This document shows positions 6,567 through 13,465 of a DNA stretch of 13,465 nt, in pieces. The notes beneath the pieces are model-generated. The model saw only the letters and a list, made by a program, of their open reading frames with translations. It searched no databases and was not told where the DNA came from. A program made the translations under genes and the position numbers. The stretch comes from Clostridiales bacterium DTU023 (GTDB taxonomy: Bacteria > Bacillota > Clostridia > Saccharofermentanales > DTU023). How positions within the stretch are numbered: the first letter of the stretch is position 1; every line of letters starts with the position of its first letter. The stretch lies in assembly GCA_001512945.1 (NCBI GenBank), contig LFTF01000124.1:1-13465 (forward strand), in the 5' to 3' direction.

Positions 6567-7916
6567 TTGAGCACACCAGTTCTGGCAATCGTCGGCCGAC
6601 CGAACGTCGGCAAATCGACTTTATTTAATGCCCTCACGGGCAAGCGAACTGCTATTGTCGGTCCTGATCCCGGGGTTACGCGCGATCGCGTTATGGGGGA
6701 ATGTGACTGGAGCGGGATTTCGTTTACGGTCATTGATACGGGTGGAATCGATTTCGCGGATGATGACATGCAACGGCTTGTCTACCGACAGGTTGAGGTT
6801 GCGATCGACATGGCAGATGTCATCTGTCTTCTCACGGATTTACAAATTGGTCTGTCAGATATTGAATTTCAAATAGCTGACACACTGCGCAAAAGCGGCA
6901 AACATGTCGTAGTCGCTGTCAATAAGGCGGATCGTCCCGGCGCTGCGCCGCTTGATTTCTATGCTTTCTATGAGCTGGGTTTTGCCGATACATTCGCAAT
7001 TTCCGCAACTCACAAACTGGGACTCACGGAATTCCTCGATGCTGTCATTGCCCCGATGCGTGTGATAGACCAAGAAGAAGCGGGACATGACTACATCACC
7101 ATTGCCGTTACCGGTCGTCCCAATGTCGGCAAATCATCTCTGTGCAATCGTTTGATCGGGGAGGAGCGGAGCATTGTTTCGGACATACCCGGTACGACGC
7201 GTGACGCGATCGACAGCTTTTTTGAAAATGAACACGGACCTTTTTTGATCTATGACACGGCAGGTTTGAGGAGAAAGTCTAAAATCGATGACCAGATTGA
7301 GTATGTGAGTGCTCTCAGGTCTCAACAGAGCGTCGAAAAAGCCGATGTATCGATCATCATGATCGACGCGGACGAAGGCCCGGCAGAACAGGACACAAAG
7401 GTCGCCGGTCTGGCCCACAATATGGGGAAAGCGTCCATCATTGTTGTTAATAAATGGGATCTAATCGATACCAATGATACTAATATGAGTGCCTATGAAA
7501 AGAAGATTCGGCAACGGTTTGAGTTCATGCCGTATGTTCCGATTCTTTTCATTTCGGTTAAGACCGGCCAGAATCTCCACCGGCTGTGGCCGCTGATCCT
7601 ACGTGTGCACGAGTCCTCGATACGTCGTGTTTCGACAAGTGTTTTGAACGAGGTTATCGCTGAGGCGATCGTGCAACACCCGACGCCCCAGCACAAAGGA
7701 AGACATCTGCGCATCTATTACGCGACGCAGGGATCTGTCGCCCCGCCGACGTTTATCTTCTTTGTTAATGACAAAAAACTCCTGCATTTCTCTTACGAGC
7801 GGTATCTTGCAAACAGATTGCGTGAGAATTTTGATTTCTCGGGGACACCTATTCGCTTCGTGTGGAAGGGGAAGGCCGCCCGTGACGAGTCGTCATCACG
7901 TATCACACCCGATTAG
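6567..7916 (+). CDS. der: Ribosome biogenesis GTPase Der (EngA)
   Basis: Tandem GTPase needed for assembly of the 50S subunit. I start at TTG 6567: the product MSTPVLAIVGRPNVGKST matches the family, and AGAAGAGAGA (6551-6560) is a modest binding site. A TTG at 6534 in the same frame lies inside the terminator hairpin and is unlikely. The 449-residue protein has the first G domain with GRPNVGKST (10-18), DTGG and NKAD; the second with GRPNVGKSS, DTAG and NKWD; and the C-terminal KH-like domain that binds rRNA, ending in FRENFDFSGTPIRFVWKGK-type sequence (here LRENFDFSGTPIRF). Nothing essential is missing. The membrane protein gene follows 25 nt later and is probably co-transcribed. It sits beside rpmF, another 50S gene. 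Confidence 0.97.
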   Translation: MSTPVLAIVGRPNVGKSTLFNALTGKRTAIVGPDPGVTRDRVMGECDWSGISFTVIDTGGIDFADDDMQRLVYRQVEVAIDMADVICLLTDLQIGLSDIEFQIADTLRKSGKHVVVAVNKADRPGAAPLDFYAFYELGFADTFAISATHKLGLTEFLDAVIAPMRVIDQEEAGHDYITIAVTGRPNVGKSSLCNRLIGEERSIVSDIPGTTRDAIDSFFENEHGPFLIYDTAGLRRKSKIDDQIEYVSALRSQQSVEKADVSIIMIDADEGPAEQDTKVAGLAHNMGKASIIVVNKWDLIDTNDTNMSAYEKKIRQRFEFMPYVPILFISVKTGQNLHRLWPLILRVHESSIRRVSTSVLNEVIAEAIVQHPTPQHKGRHLRIYYATQGSVAPPTFIFFVNDKKLLHFSYERYLANRLRENFDFSGTPIRFVWKGKAARDESSSRITPD

Positions 7917-7941
7917 CGACGGATCGTGGTAGACTTGGCGC

Positions 7942-9036
7942 ATGAAAAAGGATCGCGGCAGAACACGCAAAAGACAAATCAGGCAGCATCCGAGCGGGAG
8001 AAATCTTCCAAATAAGACGACAAGACCTGCATTGTCGGTCGTCGATTCGCATGCTGAACACAAGGAAATCGCGCAGCTAGAATTAGCGCGACTTGCGCCG
8101 ATGGCGGCTGTTGGCATGGCACTGATGACGCTTTTGACAGTGGGATTCTTAATCGCAGAACAATCAGGTGTTATTCCGATAACCTTAAATTACGATGCCG
8201 GCATTGAAGCATTCGCGCTTCGCGCACTCATTCTTGGCGGACTCTTTCCAGTGGTGACCGCGTCTCTGCTTATTGCCATCTATCGTCCGGCAGCAGATTT
8301 CATCTTGGGACGGACGCCTGATCTAGCGTCTTGCGTTTTAGCTCCCGTGACGGGTTTTCTTTTTGGTTGGCTTGTATGGGGCATTGGACAGCTGGCGACA
8401 TCGTTGGTGGGAACGGCTGCGGAATGGATCGCCATGCCCAAAATGTGGCAGGTAAGCGGACTTTATCTTGGCAGATCCCCTCTTTACTCTGTCCTGATCG
8501 TGATCATCGCTGTGGTTGTGCCTGCGACATCGGGTGAGCTTTTGTATAGAGGTATTTTACTGCCGTCGTATCAGGGGAGAGACGGTCACCTGCTCTCTGG
8601 GTTCTTCCCAGCTTTATTTTTCGCCTCTACTATGCTCGATGTTCCGGGGATGGTCGTTTTTGTGACCGCGGCTCTTATGGCTTCGTGGATACGTATTGCA
8701 ACCGATTCACTGATCGCGTCGGCTCTTTCAACGGCCGGATTTGCGATCGCCATGCTCTACGCTCGACCTCTTTTTTCAATGATCAGTCAGGCGATCTTTA
8801 AAATGCCCCTGATCGACAATATCCGTGTCCGTGTGTTTCTCGTCACCTTGTGTTTAATTTTGCTTGTACTCTTACTTGTACCGACTGCTTTGATCAATGG
8901 CATAGGGCGGCGTACCTTGAATCAATATCAGGGAATGCGAAAAAATAAGGTTCGTGGTCCGTTCGCGAAGATAAACGCAATCACAGCTGTGATCTGTATC
9001 GCAGTACTATTGGCGTTACATTTTCTATTTAAATAA
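7942..9036 (+). CDS. Multi-pass membrane protein, degenerate CPBP (Abi) family
   Basis: A 364-residue protein with a basic, hydrophilic N-terminus of about 50 residues (MKKDRGRTRKRQIRQ) and eight or nine hydrophobic segments, near 54-73, 94-115, 133-155, 181-197, 218-245, 256-273, 297-318 and 344-362. The core resembles the CPBP intramembrane protease domain: GELLYRG (198-204) stands where the family has EExxxRG, FFASTML (226-232) where it has FxxxH, and TDSLIASALSTAGF (254-267) where it has the His/Asn motif. Glu199 and Arg203 remain, but the first Glu is Gly198 and the expected histidines are absent, so peptidase activity is doubtful. CPBP proteins include prenyl-protein proteases and bacteriocin immunity factors; neither can be assumed. 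It follows der by 25 nt without a clear ribosome binding site. The family call is moderate; the membrane topology is firm. Confidence 0.75.
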   Translation: MKKDRGRTRKRQIRQHPSGRNLPNKTTRPALSVVDSHAEHKEIAQLELARLAPMAAVGMALMTLLTVGFLIAEQSGVIPITLNYDAGIEAFALRALILGGLFPVVTASLLIAIYRPAADFILGRTPDLASCVLAPVTGFLFGWLVWGIGQLATSLVGTAAEWIAMPKMWQVSGLYLGRSPLYSVLIVIIAVVVPATSGELLYRGILLPSYQGRDGHLLSGFFPALFFASTMLDVPGMVVFVTAALMASWIRIATDSLIASALSTAGFAIAMLYARPLFSMISQAIFKMPLIDNIRVRVFLVTLCLILLVLLLVPTALINGIGRRTLNQYQGMRKNKVRGPFAKINAITAVICIAVLLALHFLFK

Positions 9037-9060
9037 ACAAATTACGGGTAAATGTAGACG
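9014..9060. other. Inverted repeat at the convergent CPBP / mltG junction
   Basis: CGTTACATTT (9014-9023) pairs with AAATGTA-G-ACG (9050-9060) with one bulged G and a 26-base loop that includes the palindrome TATTTAAATA (9026-9035) over the CPBP stop codon. Neither strand has a T-run after the stem, so it is not a standard intrinsic terminator. It is the only structure I see between the two convergent genes. Confidence 0.25.
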
Positions 9061-9071
9061 GATGGGTTCGC

Positions 9072-10211
9072 TTATTTTGCCTTGCTGCTATAGCGCTCGA
9101 CTTTGGCTTCGTGCTCCGCCAGTGTCTTTGAGAAATCATTGGTTCCTTTGCCAGTCGCACAGAAAAATAAATATGAGTTGGCGCCTGACCACGACCGCTC
9201 CGTAGCTGGCCACAACACACCTTCTATAGCGACTGTTCCCGGTGAATTGATTGGTCCCGGCGGCAATCCGGAGAAGCGGTACGTATTGTAATGATTCTTA
9301 CCGTATCGTTCGATATCCTCATTCAAAATCCAAAGTTGCGGATCCCTGCCGTCTTCCAAACGGAGATAGTTGACAGTCGCGCACGACTGCAGAGGCATTT
9401 CTTTTTCCAAACGGTTCATAAACACTTTTGCAATCTGTGGCATTTCGTTGATGGGTCCTTCTTGCTGGACAATAGAGGCAAGTGTGAGCACTCGGTCCAT
9501 GCTCATACCTATTTTCTCAGCGCGCTCGTAATAGCCCCCTACTTTGAGATGCCGCTCCGTGTTGTTCAGAAACGTCCGGATAATTTGCTGTTCTGTCGCG
9601 TTGATATCGAGTCTGTAAGTATCCGGCCATAGATATCCTTGTAAAAGCCATTCGCGATCCGGTCCCGACTCGATCAGGGGGACAAAGGAATAGTCTGAGA
9701 ATAGGCCGGGTTGTCGAACCATGGCGTCAAGCAAGTCAGGGTTGAATTGCATGCCGGCCTCGATCATCTTGTCTCGCATCTGCGTGTATGTCATGCCTTC
9801 GATGAAGGTAATTGTTACGGGCTGCGGCTGATTTGTCAAAACGACCATAATCTCGTCGTAACTCATCTCTCCCAGAAGATAATGGGTCCCGTACTTGTAT
9901 TGGCCGTCAAACCCGTTGAATTTTGACAAGAGTTCAAACGCAAATGTGTTGCTGATCAACCCTCGTTTTTTCAGCATCTGAGCGATATCCTGCGTATCTG
10001 ACTGTTGCTCAACATAAATCTCTATCGCTCCCGGCGTGTCATGGTCGAAAGGGGAAAAACCGCGCGCGTCAAACTGATCTTTCAGGTACTCAATGCGCTT
10101 ATCCTGTTCACGGACATAGCGGTAACCGAGCCCGAAACCGATCAACACAGCGCCAACGGCGATGATGATGGCGATCAGTACGATCAATGGTTTTGAGATT
10201 CTTTTAGGCAT
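9072..10211 (-). CDS. mltG: Endolytic murein transglycosylase MltG (YceG-like)
   Basis: Membrane-anchored lytic transglycosylase that cleaves new glycan strands and so sets their length. The 379-residue product has a basic start (MPKRISK), one membrane anchor (about 9-29) and an extracytoplasmic rest. A LysM-like subdomain region spans roughly 61-130. The catalytic domain includes LLQGYLWPDTYRL (189-201), LASIVQQEG (244-252) with the probable catalytic Glu251, KVFMNRLEKEMPLQSCATVNY (near 262-282) and NTYRFSGLPPGPINSPG (309-325), which is the family's signature loop. The first Glu of the common IVEKE motif is Gln here; the second, conserved across the family, is kept. AAAGGAG (10216-10222) precedes the ATG by four bases. 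It lies downstream of the prepilin peptidase gene on the same strand but has its own promoter. Confidence 0.95.
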   Translation of the reverse strand: MPKRISKPLIVLIAIIIAVGAVLIGFGLGYRYVREQDKRIEYLKDQFDARGFSPFDHDTPGAIEIYVEQQSDTQDIAQMLKKRGLISNTFAFELLSKFNGFDGQYKYGTHYLLGEMSYDEIMVVLTNQPQPVTITFIEGMTYTQMRDKMIEAGMQFNPDLLDAMVRQPGLFSDYSFVPLIESGPDREWLLQGYLWPDTYRLDINATEQQIIRTFLNNTERHLKVGGYYERAEKIGMSMDRVLTLASIVQQEGPINEMPQIAKVFMNRLEKEMPLQSCATVNYLRLEDGRDPQLWILNEDIERYGKNHYNTYRFSGLPPGPINSPGTVAIEGVLWPATERSWSGANSYLFFCATGKGTNDFSKTLAEHEAKVERYSSKAK

Positions 10212-10219
10212 GGTGCTCC

Positions 10220-10275
10220 TTTGTGTCCCGTTTGCCGGATCAATCTATTTTATCACGTCGACGCAAGGACACAAA
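10220..10275. repeat. 9-bp inverted repeat around the mltG promoter
   Basis: TTTGTGTCC (10220-10228) and GGACACAAA (10267-10275) are exact inverted copies, 38 bases apart. One covers the -35 and the other abuts and partly overlaps the ribosome binding site of mltG. Only one arm would be transcribed, so any role would be at the DNA level. Confidence 0.4.
10247..10274 (-). promoter_or_regulatory. Extended -10 promoter for mltG
   Basis: Read on the minus strand, TGATAAAAT (10255 down to 10247) is an extended -10 with a five-of-six TAAAAT. TTGTGT (10274 down to 10269) is a poor -35 at a 16-base spacing. Transcription would start near 10240, giving a leader of about 30 nt with the ribosome binding site. 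The -35 overlaps one arm of a 9-bp inverted repeat. Confidence 0.5.
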
Positions 10276-10311
10276 CATCGTCCAAAACGGGGCGTCTATT
10301 TAGTTGGCCTT

Positions 10312-10836
10312 TTAGAAGAACCACTCAGATAAGAAGGGCACCTTGCGTACGAGAAAAGCAGACAGCGCGAGAAAAGGAATGAAAGGCAAAGGTTTGCGCG
10401 GACGACGTGCTATGAAGAGAAAAAGAGAGAAAGGGAGCGCTAGGAAGAAAGCCAGGCAAACCATTCTCACAGAACCGCCGGCAGTCAACGCGAAACCTGC
10501 AGCAGCGGCAAAGAGGACATCTCCTACGCCAATCATGGTCCTGCCCGTTATACGGCGCGCAGGCAGCGCTAGCGCAAGCAGTAAGGCTGCACCTCCTAGG
10601 GCGGGCGCGAGTCGGAGCGCCTGCGACAGCCAATAGGGCAAACGTGGTACGGCGGAACCGTAGTCCATGATGAATTCGTTATTTAACCACGGTTCCAGTG
10701 CCCGAGGCATCACGGTGAAAAACGAAAACCATGCGATCTCATAATCGATTACCTTACGTGTCTGGATATCGCGCCATGAAATGATGAGCGCCATCACGAT
10801 CGTTCCGACGGACAATAAAACTTCCACTGTTTCCAC
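10312..10836 (-). CDS. Short A24-family prepilin peptidase
   Basis: A membrane aspartic peptidase that cleaves type IV pilin-like signal peptides. The 174-residue product contains only the peptidase domain: the first catalytic Asp is Asp23 in SWRDIQTRKV (20-29) and the second is Asp106 in MIGVGDVLF (101-109), the GxGD motif. Hydrophobic segments lie near 5-20, 75-92, 104-120, 123-144 and 151-166, and PLPFIPFLAL near the end is a family feature. The N-terminal methyltransferase domain with its cysteine pairs, found in PilD, is absent, as in CpaA/TadV-like proteins. The start is GTG 10836 or GTG 10827 (codon 4), which has AGGGTGG in front of it. No pilin or secretion ATPase gene lies in the window, so the substrate is unknown. 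Confidence 0.85.
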   Translation of the reverse strand: METVEVLLSVGTIVMALIISWRDIQTRKVIDYEIAWFSFFTVMPRALEPWLNNEFIMDYGSAVPRLPYWLSQALRLAPALGGAALLLALALPARRITGRTMIGVGDVLFAAAAGFALTAGGSVRMVCLAFFLALPFSLFLFIARRPRKPLPFIPFLALSAFLVRKVPFLSEWFF

Positions 10837-10985
10837 CCTATTATTGATATTTCATATAGCACTATAAATGCAAGAAGAGATAAAATTGAGAGTCAGTATC
10901 GGGCGTAGTCTGCGAAATAGGGCGAATTGACGAGATATGCACAATGCCGTCTACCGACATCGACAAGCGCGTTGCTGTGGCGTTC

Positions 10986-10994
10986 TGCTATAAT
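10986..10994 (+). promoter_or_regulatory. Extended -10 promoter for glgP
   Basis: TGCTATAAT is a perfect extended -10 element 29 bases before the glgP start. No good -35 lies 16-18 bases upstream (a TTGCTG is only 11 bases away). Transcription would begin near 11001, giving a leader of about 23 nt with TGAGGT (11013-11018) as ribosome binding site. The element is identical to that of pta. Confidence 0.6.
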
Positions 10995-11023
10995 ACCTTG
11001 GGCAAATTGATATGAGGTACGAT

Positions 11024-13408
11024 ATGAACAAAGAAATTCTGGCACAGAAAGTGCTCTCTCATCTAAAAGCGGAATTTGGCAAAAGTGTTGCCAGCGCGAG
11101 CGAACACGAATACTGGACAGCGCTTTCAAGGGCTGTCATGGAGACGATCGCTTGTGACTGGGAGAGGACACGTGCCCTTTATGGAAAGGGACGACAGGTA
11201 CACTATTTTTCGGCCGAATTTCTGGTTGGGCGCAGCCTTCTCAATAATTTGATCAATCGCAATATGCTTGATGACATGCGTGAACTCGTCAACGAGGCTG
11301 GTTTTGATTTTGATGCGGTTCTCAACGAAGAAACTGATCCGGCACTTGGGAATGGCGGTCTTGGACGGCTTGCCGCTTGCTTTCTTGATTCTTCCGCTAC
11401 GATGAATTTGCCGGTGACAGGTCACGGTTTGCTCTATCGATACGGTCTTTTCCGTCAGGAAATTGAGCATGGGCAGCAGAAAGAATATCCTGATGCCTGG
11501 ATGGAGCTTCCGTACCCCTTTATGGTGATGAGACGCGAGGATAAAATGCTTGTTCATTTCCGTGATATGAGCGTGTTTGCCGTGCCCATGGATCTACCGA
11601 TCACGGGTCACGGTACAGAAAATGTCAACACGCTGCGCCTTTGGAAGGCCGAACCCGCCGAAGAATTCGACTTCAACCTTTTCAACTCGCAACGTTTCGA
11701 TGATGCGGTTATTCAGCGCAATCGAGTGCAGGATATCTTTCGGGTACTTTATCCCAATGACACCACATATGATGGCAAGGTGCTTCGTGTCCGCCAACAA
11801 TATTTCTTCGTCTCAGCTTCACTTCAAACGATTGTGCGCGACTATCGTGATCTTCACGGTTATGATTTTTCACATTTTGCTGATGAAAATGTCATTCAGC
11901 TCAATGACACACATCCGGTGCTGGCTATTCCGGAACTCATGCGTCTTCTCATTGATGAGAACCGTCAGAGTTGGGAAGAGGCGTGGGATATCGTTACAAA
12001 AACGTTCGCATTCACGAACCACACGATCATGCAAGAAGCGCTCGAGAAGTGGGATCTTGAGATATTCCGATTCTTGTTCCCCCGGATCCTTGAGATCATC
12101 GAAGAGATCGATGAACAGTTCAAAAAGGAAGCGATTGCCCACGGGTTCAATGCCGATGAGATAAAAGCACTGTCACCAATACACGACACCAAGGTTCATA
12201 TGGCGCTCTTAGCCATTTACGCGTGCTACTCGATTAACGGTGTCGCCAAGATTCACAGTGAGATACTTAAACAGGAAGTCTTTAACCCTTTTTACCGTTG
12301 GTGGCCGCAGAAGTTCTCGAACAAAACGAACGGCGTGACGCCTCGACGCTGGCTAAACCTATGTAATCCGCAACTTTCCGCTATGTTGACGCGTCTTTAT
12401 GGTTCTGATGGCTGGCTCACTGACATGGACTCACTGACCACACTGCTGCCTTACGAAAAGAATACGCAGGAGATGCGCAATCTGCTTGAAATCAAGCGTG
12501 GGAATAAACAGCGCCTCGCCCGTCTCATTGAGGAGCGCGAGGGAATTGAGGTTGATTCATCGTTCATTTTTGATGTTCAGATCAAACGCCTTCACGAATA
12601 CAAAAGACAGCTGATGAATGCGCTTGAGATCTGTGACCGTTATTTCCAACTCAAAGAGAACTCGCAGCTTGATGTGCCGCCTGTTGCTTATATCTTTGGG
12701 GCAAAGGCCGCGCCTGGATATTTTCTTGCGAAAGCGACCATTAAATTTATCCACGAAGTCGCTCGCATGGTCAACGGTGATCTCGACGTAAGCCAAAAGA
12801 TGCGTGTCATCTTCATGCACAACTACAATGTGTCGCTGGCGGAACAGATCTTTCCGGCGGCCGATATCTCTGAACAGATTTCGACGGTGGGTATGGAAGC
12901 GTCCGGCACGGGCAATATGAAGTTTATGATGAATGGAGCTCTCACAGTCGGAACATATGACGGAGCCAATATCGAGATACTCGAACAGGTCGGAGAGGAT
13001 AATATCTTTATGTTCGGTCCGAGGCTCAAAGATTTTCCCGACACCAAAAAATTCTACACGTCATGCTGGCAGTATGAAAATGTTGAAGGATTAAAGCGCG
13101 TTGTCGATACCTTGATCGACGGAACGTTTTCGGACGGCAATACCGGGATGTTCCGTGCCCTTCATAATCGTCTTCTCCAAGGCTCGAGCTGGGAGAAAGC
13201 CGACCCGTATTATGTTCTCGGTGATTTTTGTGATTACCGGGAAGCCCGGTCATGCGCATTCGACGCATACCGCAATCAGATTGATTGGGCGCGCATGTGT
13301 TGGAATAATATCTGCACCAGCGGACATTTCAGTTCCGACCGCACAATCCGTGACTATGCAGAGGACATCTGGAAGGTTCTTCCCAAACAGGCTAAGCTAA
13401 TAGAATGA
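11024..13408 (+). CDS. glgP: Glycogen / maltodextrin phosphorylase
   Basis: Removes terminal glucose units from alpha-1,4-glucans with phosphate, giving glucose-1-phosphate; cytoplasmic, family GT35. I choose ATG 11024 because GAGGT (11014-11018) lies five bases before it; ATG 11012 in frame would overlap that site and has none of its own. The 794-residue product is full length for bacterial enzymes and lacks an N-terminal regulatory extension. Landmarks: VHYFSAEFLVGRSL near 57-70, GNGGLGRLAACF (from 109), QLNDTHP (292-298), FSNKTNGVTPRRWLN (from 431), FDVQIKRLHEYKRQ (from 516), FGAKAAPGYFLAK, and EASGTGNMKFM with the pyridoxal-phosphate lysine Lys633. GlgP versus MalP substrate preference cannot be told from this. 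It is transcribed alone in the window, divergent from the prepilin peptidase, with the start of another gene signalled right after it. Confidence 0.96.
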   Translation: MNKEILAQKVLSHLKAEFGKSVASASEHEYWTALSRAVMETIACDWERTRALYGKGRQVHYFSAEFLVGRSLLNNLINRNMLDDMRELVNEAGFDFDAVLNEETDPALGNGGLGRLAACFLDSSATMNLPVTGHGLLYRYGLFRQEIEHGQQKEYPDAWMELPYPFMVMRREDKMLVHFRDMSVFAVPMDLPITGHGTENVNTLRLWKAEPAEEFDFNLFNSQRFDDAVIQRNRVQDIFRVLYPNDTTYDGKVLRVRQQYFFVSASLQTIVRDYRDLHGYDFSHFADENVIQLNDTHPVLAIPELMRLLIDENRQSWEEAWDIVTKTFAFTNHTIMQEALEKWDLEIFRFLFPRILEIIEEIDEQFKKEAIAHGFNADEIKALSPIHDTKVHMALLAIYACYSINGVAKIHSEILKQEVFNPFYRWWPQKFSNKTNGVTPRRWLNLCNPQLSAMLTRLYGSDGWLTDMDSLTTLLPYEKNTQEMRNLLEIKRGNKQRLARLIEEREGIEVDSSFIFDVQIKRLHEYKRQLMNALEICDRYFQLKENSQLDVPPVAYIFGAKAAPGYFLAKATIKFIHEVARMVNGDLDVSQKMRVIFMHNYNVSLAEQIFPAADISEQISTVGMEASGTGNMKFMMNGALTVGTYDGANIEILEQVGEDNIFMFGPRLKDFPDTKKFYTSCWQYENVEGLKRVVDTLIDGTFSDGNTGMFRALHNRLLQGSSWEKADPYYVLGDFCDYREARSCAFDAYRNQIDWARMCWNNICTSGHFSSDRTIRDYAEDIWKVLPKQAKLIE

Positions 13409-13424
13409 ATAACAAAGGGTAATC

Positions 13425-13462
13425 ATCGGTAAAGACCGATTGTCTATAATAGAAAAAAGGAG
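13425..13462 (+). promoter_or_regulatory. Hairpin, -10 element and ribosome binding site before the next gene
   Basis: ATCGGT (13425-13430) and ACCGAT (13435-13440) form a perfect six-pair stem with an AAAG loop. TATAAT follows at 13445-13450 and AAGGAG at 13457-13462, so a gene should start within about ten bases past the window edge. The hairpin has no T-run after it, so it is not a clear terminator for glgP. No good -35 is seen. If the -10 is real its transcript would be almost leaderless up to the binding site, so the TATAAT may be chance. Confidence 0.4.
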
Positions 13463-13465
13463 AAA

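Noticed and set aside
8331..8537. Plus-strand frame inside the CPBP gene and similar short frames inside ackA, der and glgP
   Set aside because: Alternate-frame shadows of well-supported genes, without binding sites of their own.
9037..9071. Bidirectional intrinsic terminator between CPBP and mltG
   Set aside because: An inverted repeat is present, but neither strand has a T-run after it and the loop is large; kept only as a low-confidence repeat.
2785..11150. Apparent excess of CGATCG sites, including two GCGATCGC octamers
   Set aside because: About ten were counted by eye, mostly inside codons; this may reflect codon or dinucleotide preference and has no clear layout.
1..13465. Defence system, prophage, transposon or CRISPR array
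   Set aside because: No integrase, transposase, repeat-spacer pattern, terminal repeats or nuclease-type genes; nearly every gene is a recognisable housekeeping gene.

Overview
The window looks like housekeeping chromosome of a fermentative, Gram-positive-type anaerobe, most likely Bacillota, class Clostridia. The reasons are strong AGGAGG-type ribosome binding sites, frequent GTG and TTG starts, a phosphotransacetylase–acetate kinase pair, a four-cysteine L32 protein, a DUF1934 (YwiB-like) protein and the short eukaryote/archaea-type prolyl-tRNA synthetase. Base composition looks close to half G+C by eye. I cannot assign a genus. I see no phage, transposon, CRISPR, rRNA or tRNA sequence, and no obviously foreign block.

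Layout. Positions 2-841 hold the 3' end of a protein that may be a six-hairpin glycosidase relative. An extended -10 promoter and a leader of about 130 nt with a long inverted repeat come next. They precede a probable operon on the + strand: pta (990-1991), ackA (2043-3257), proS (3315-4754), murI (4764-5681) and a DUF1934 gene (5659-6165, overlapping murI). A weak terminator-like hairpin closes this group. A near-consensus sigma-A promoter then drives rpmF (6300-6485), which is followed by a good intrinsic-terminator candidate. der (6567-7916) and a degenerate CPBP-type membrane protein (7942-9036) follow on the same strand. Two genes lie on the - strand: mltG (9072-10211), which has its own promoter, and upstream of it a short prepilin peptidase (10312-10836). 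A divergent region of about 190 nt separates them from glgP (11024-13408) on the + strand. The last 57 nt hold a hairpin, a TATAAT and a strong ribosome binding site for a gene that begins just past the edge.

Together the genes cover energy metabolism (Pta–AckA making ATP and acetate; GlgP releasing glucose-1-phosphate from stored glucan), translation (ProS, L32, Der in ribosome assembly) and the cell wall (MurI for D-glutamate, MltG for glycan strand release). For four genes (pta, proS, DUF1934, der) the longest reading frame is not the best start; I give the starts supported by ribosome binding sites or family alignment. I found no new multi-gene system. The more unusual signals are the pta leader, a three-copy 7-bp motif around the rpmF promoter, a 9-bp inverted repeat around the mltG promoter, a terminator placed directly before der, and a CPBP-family protein that lacks its metal-binding residues.
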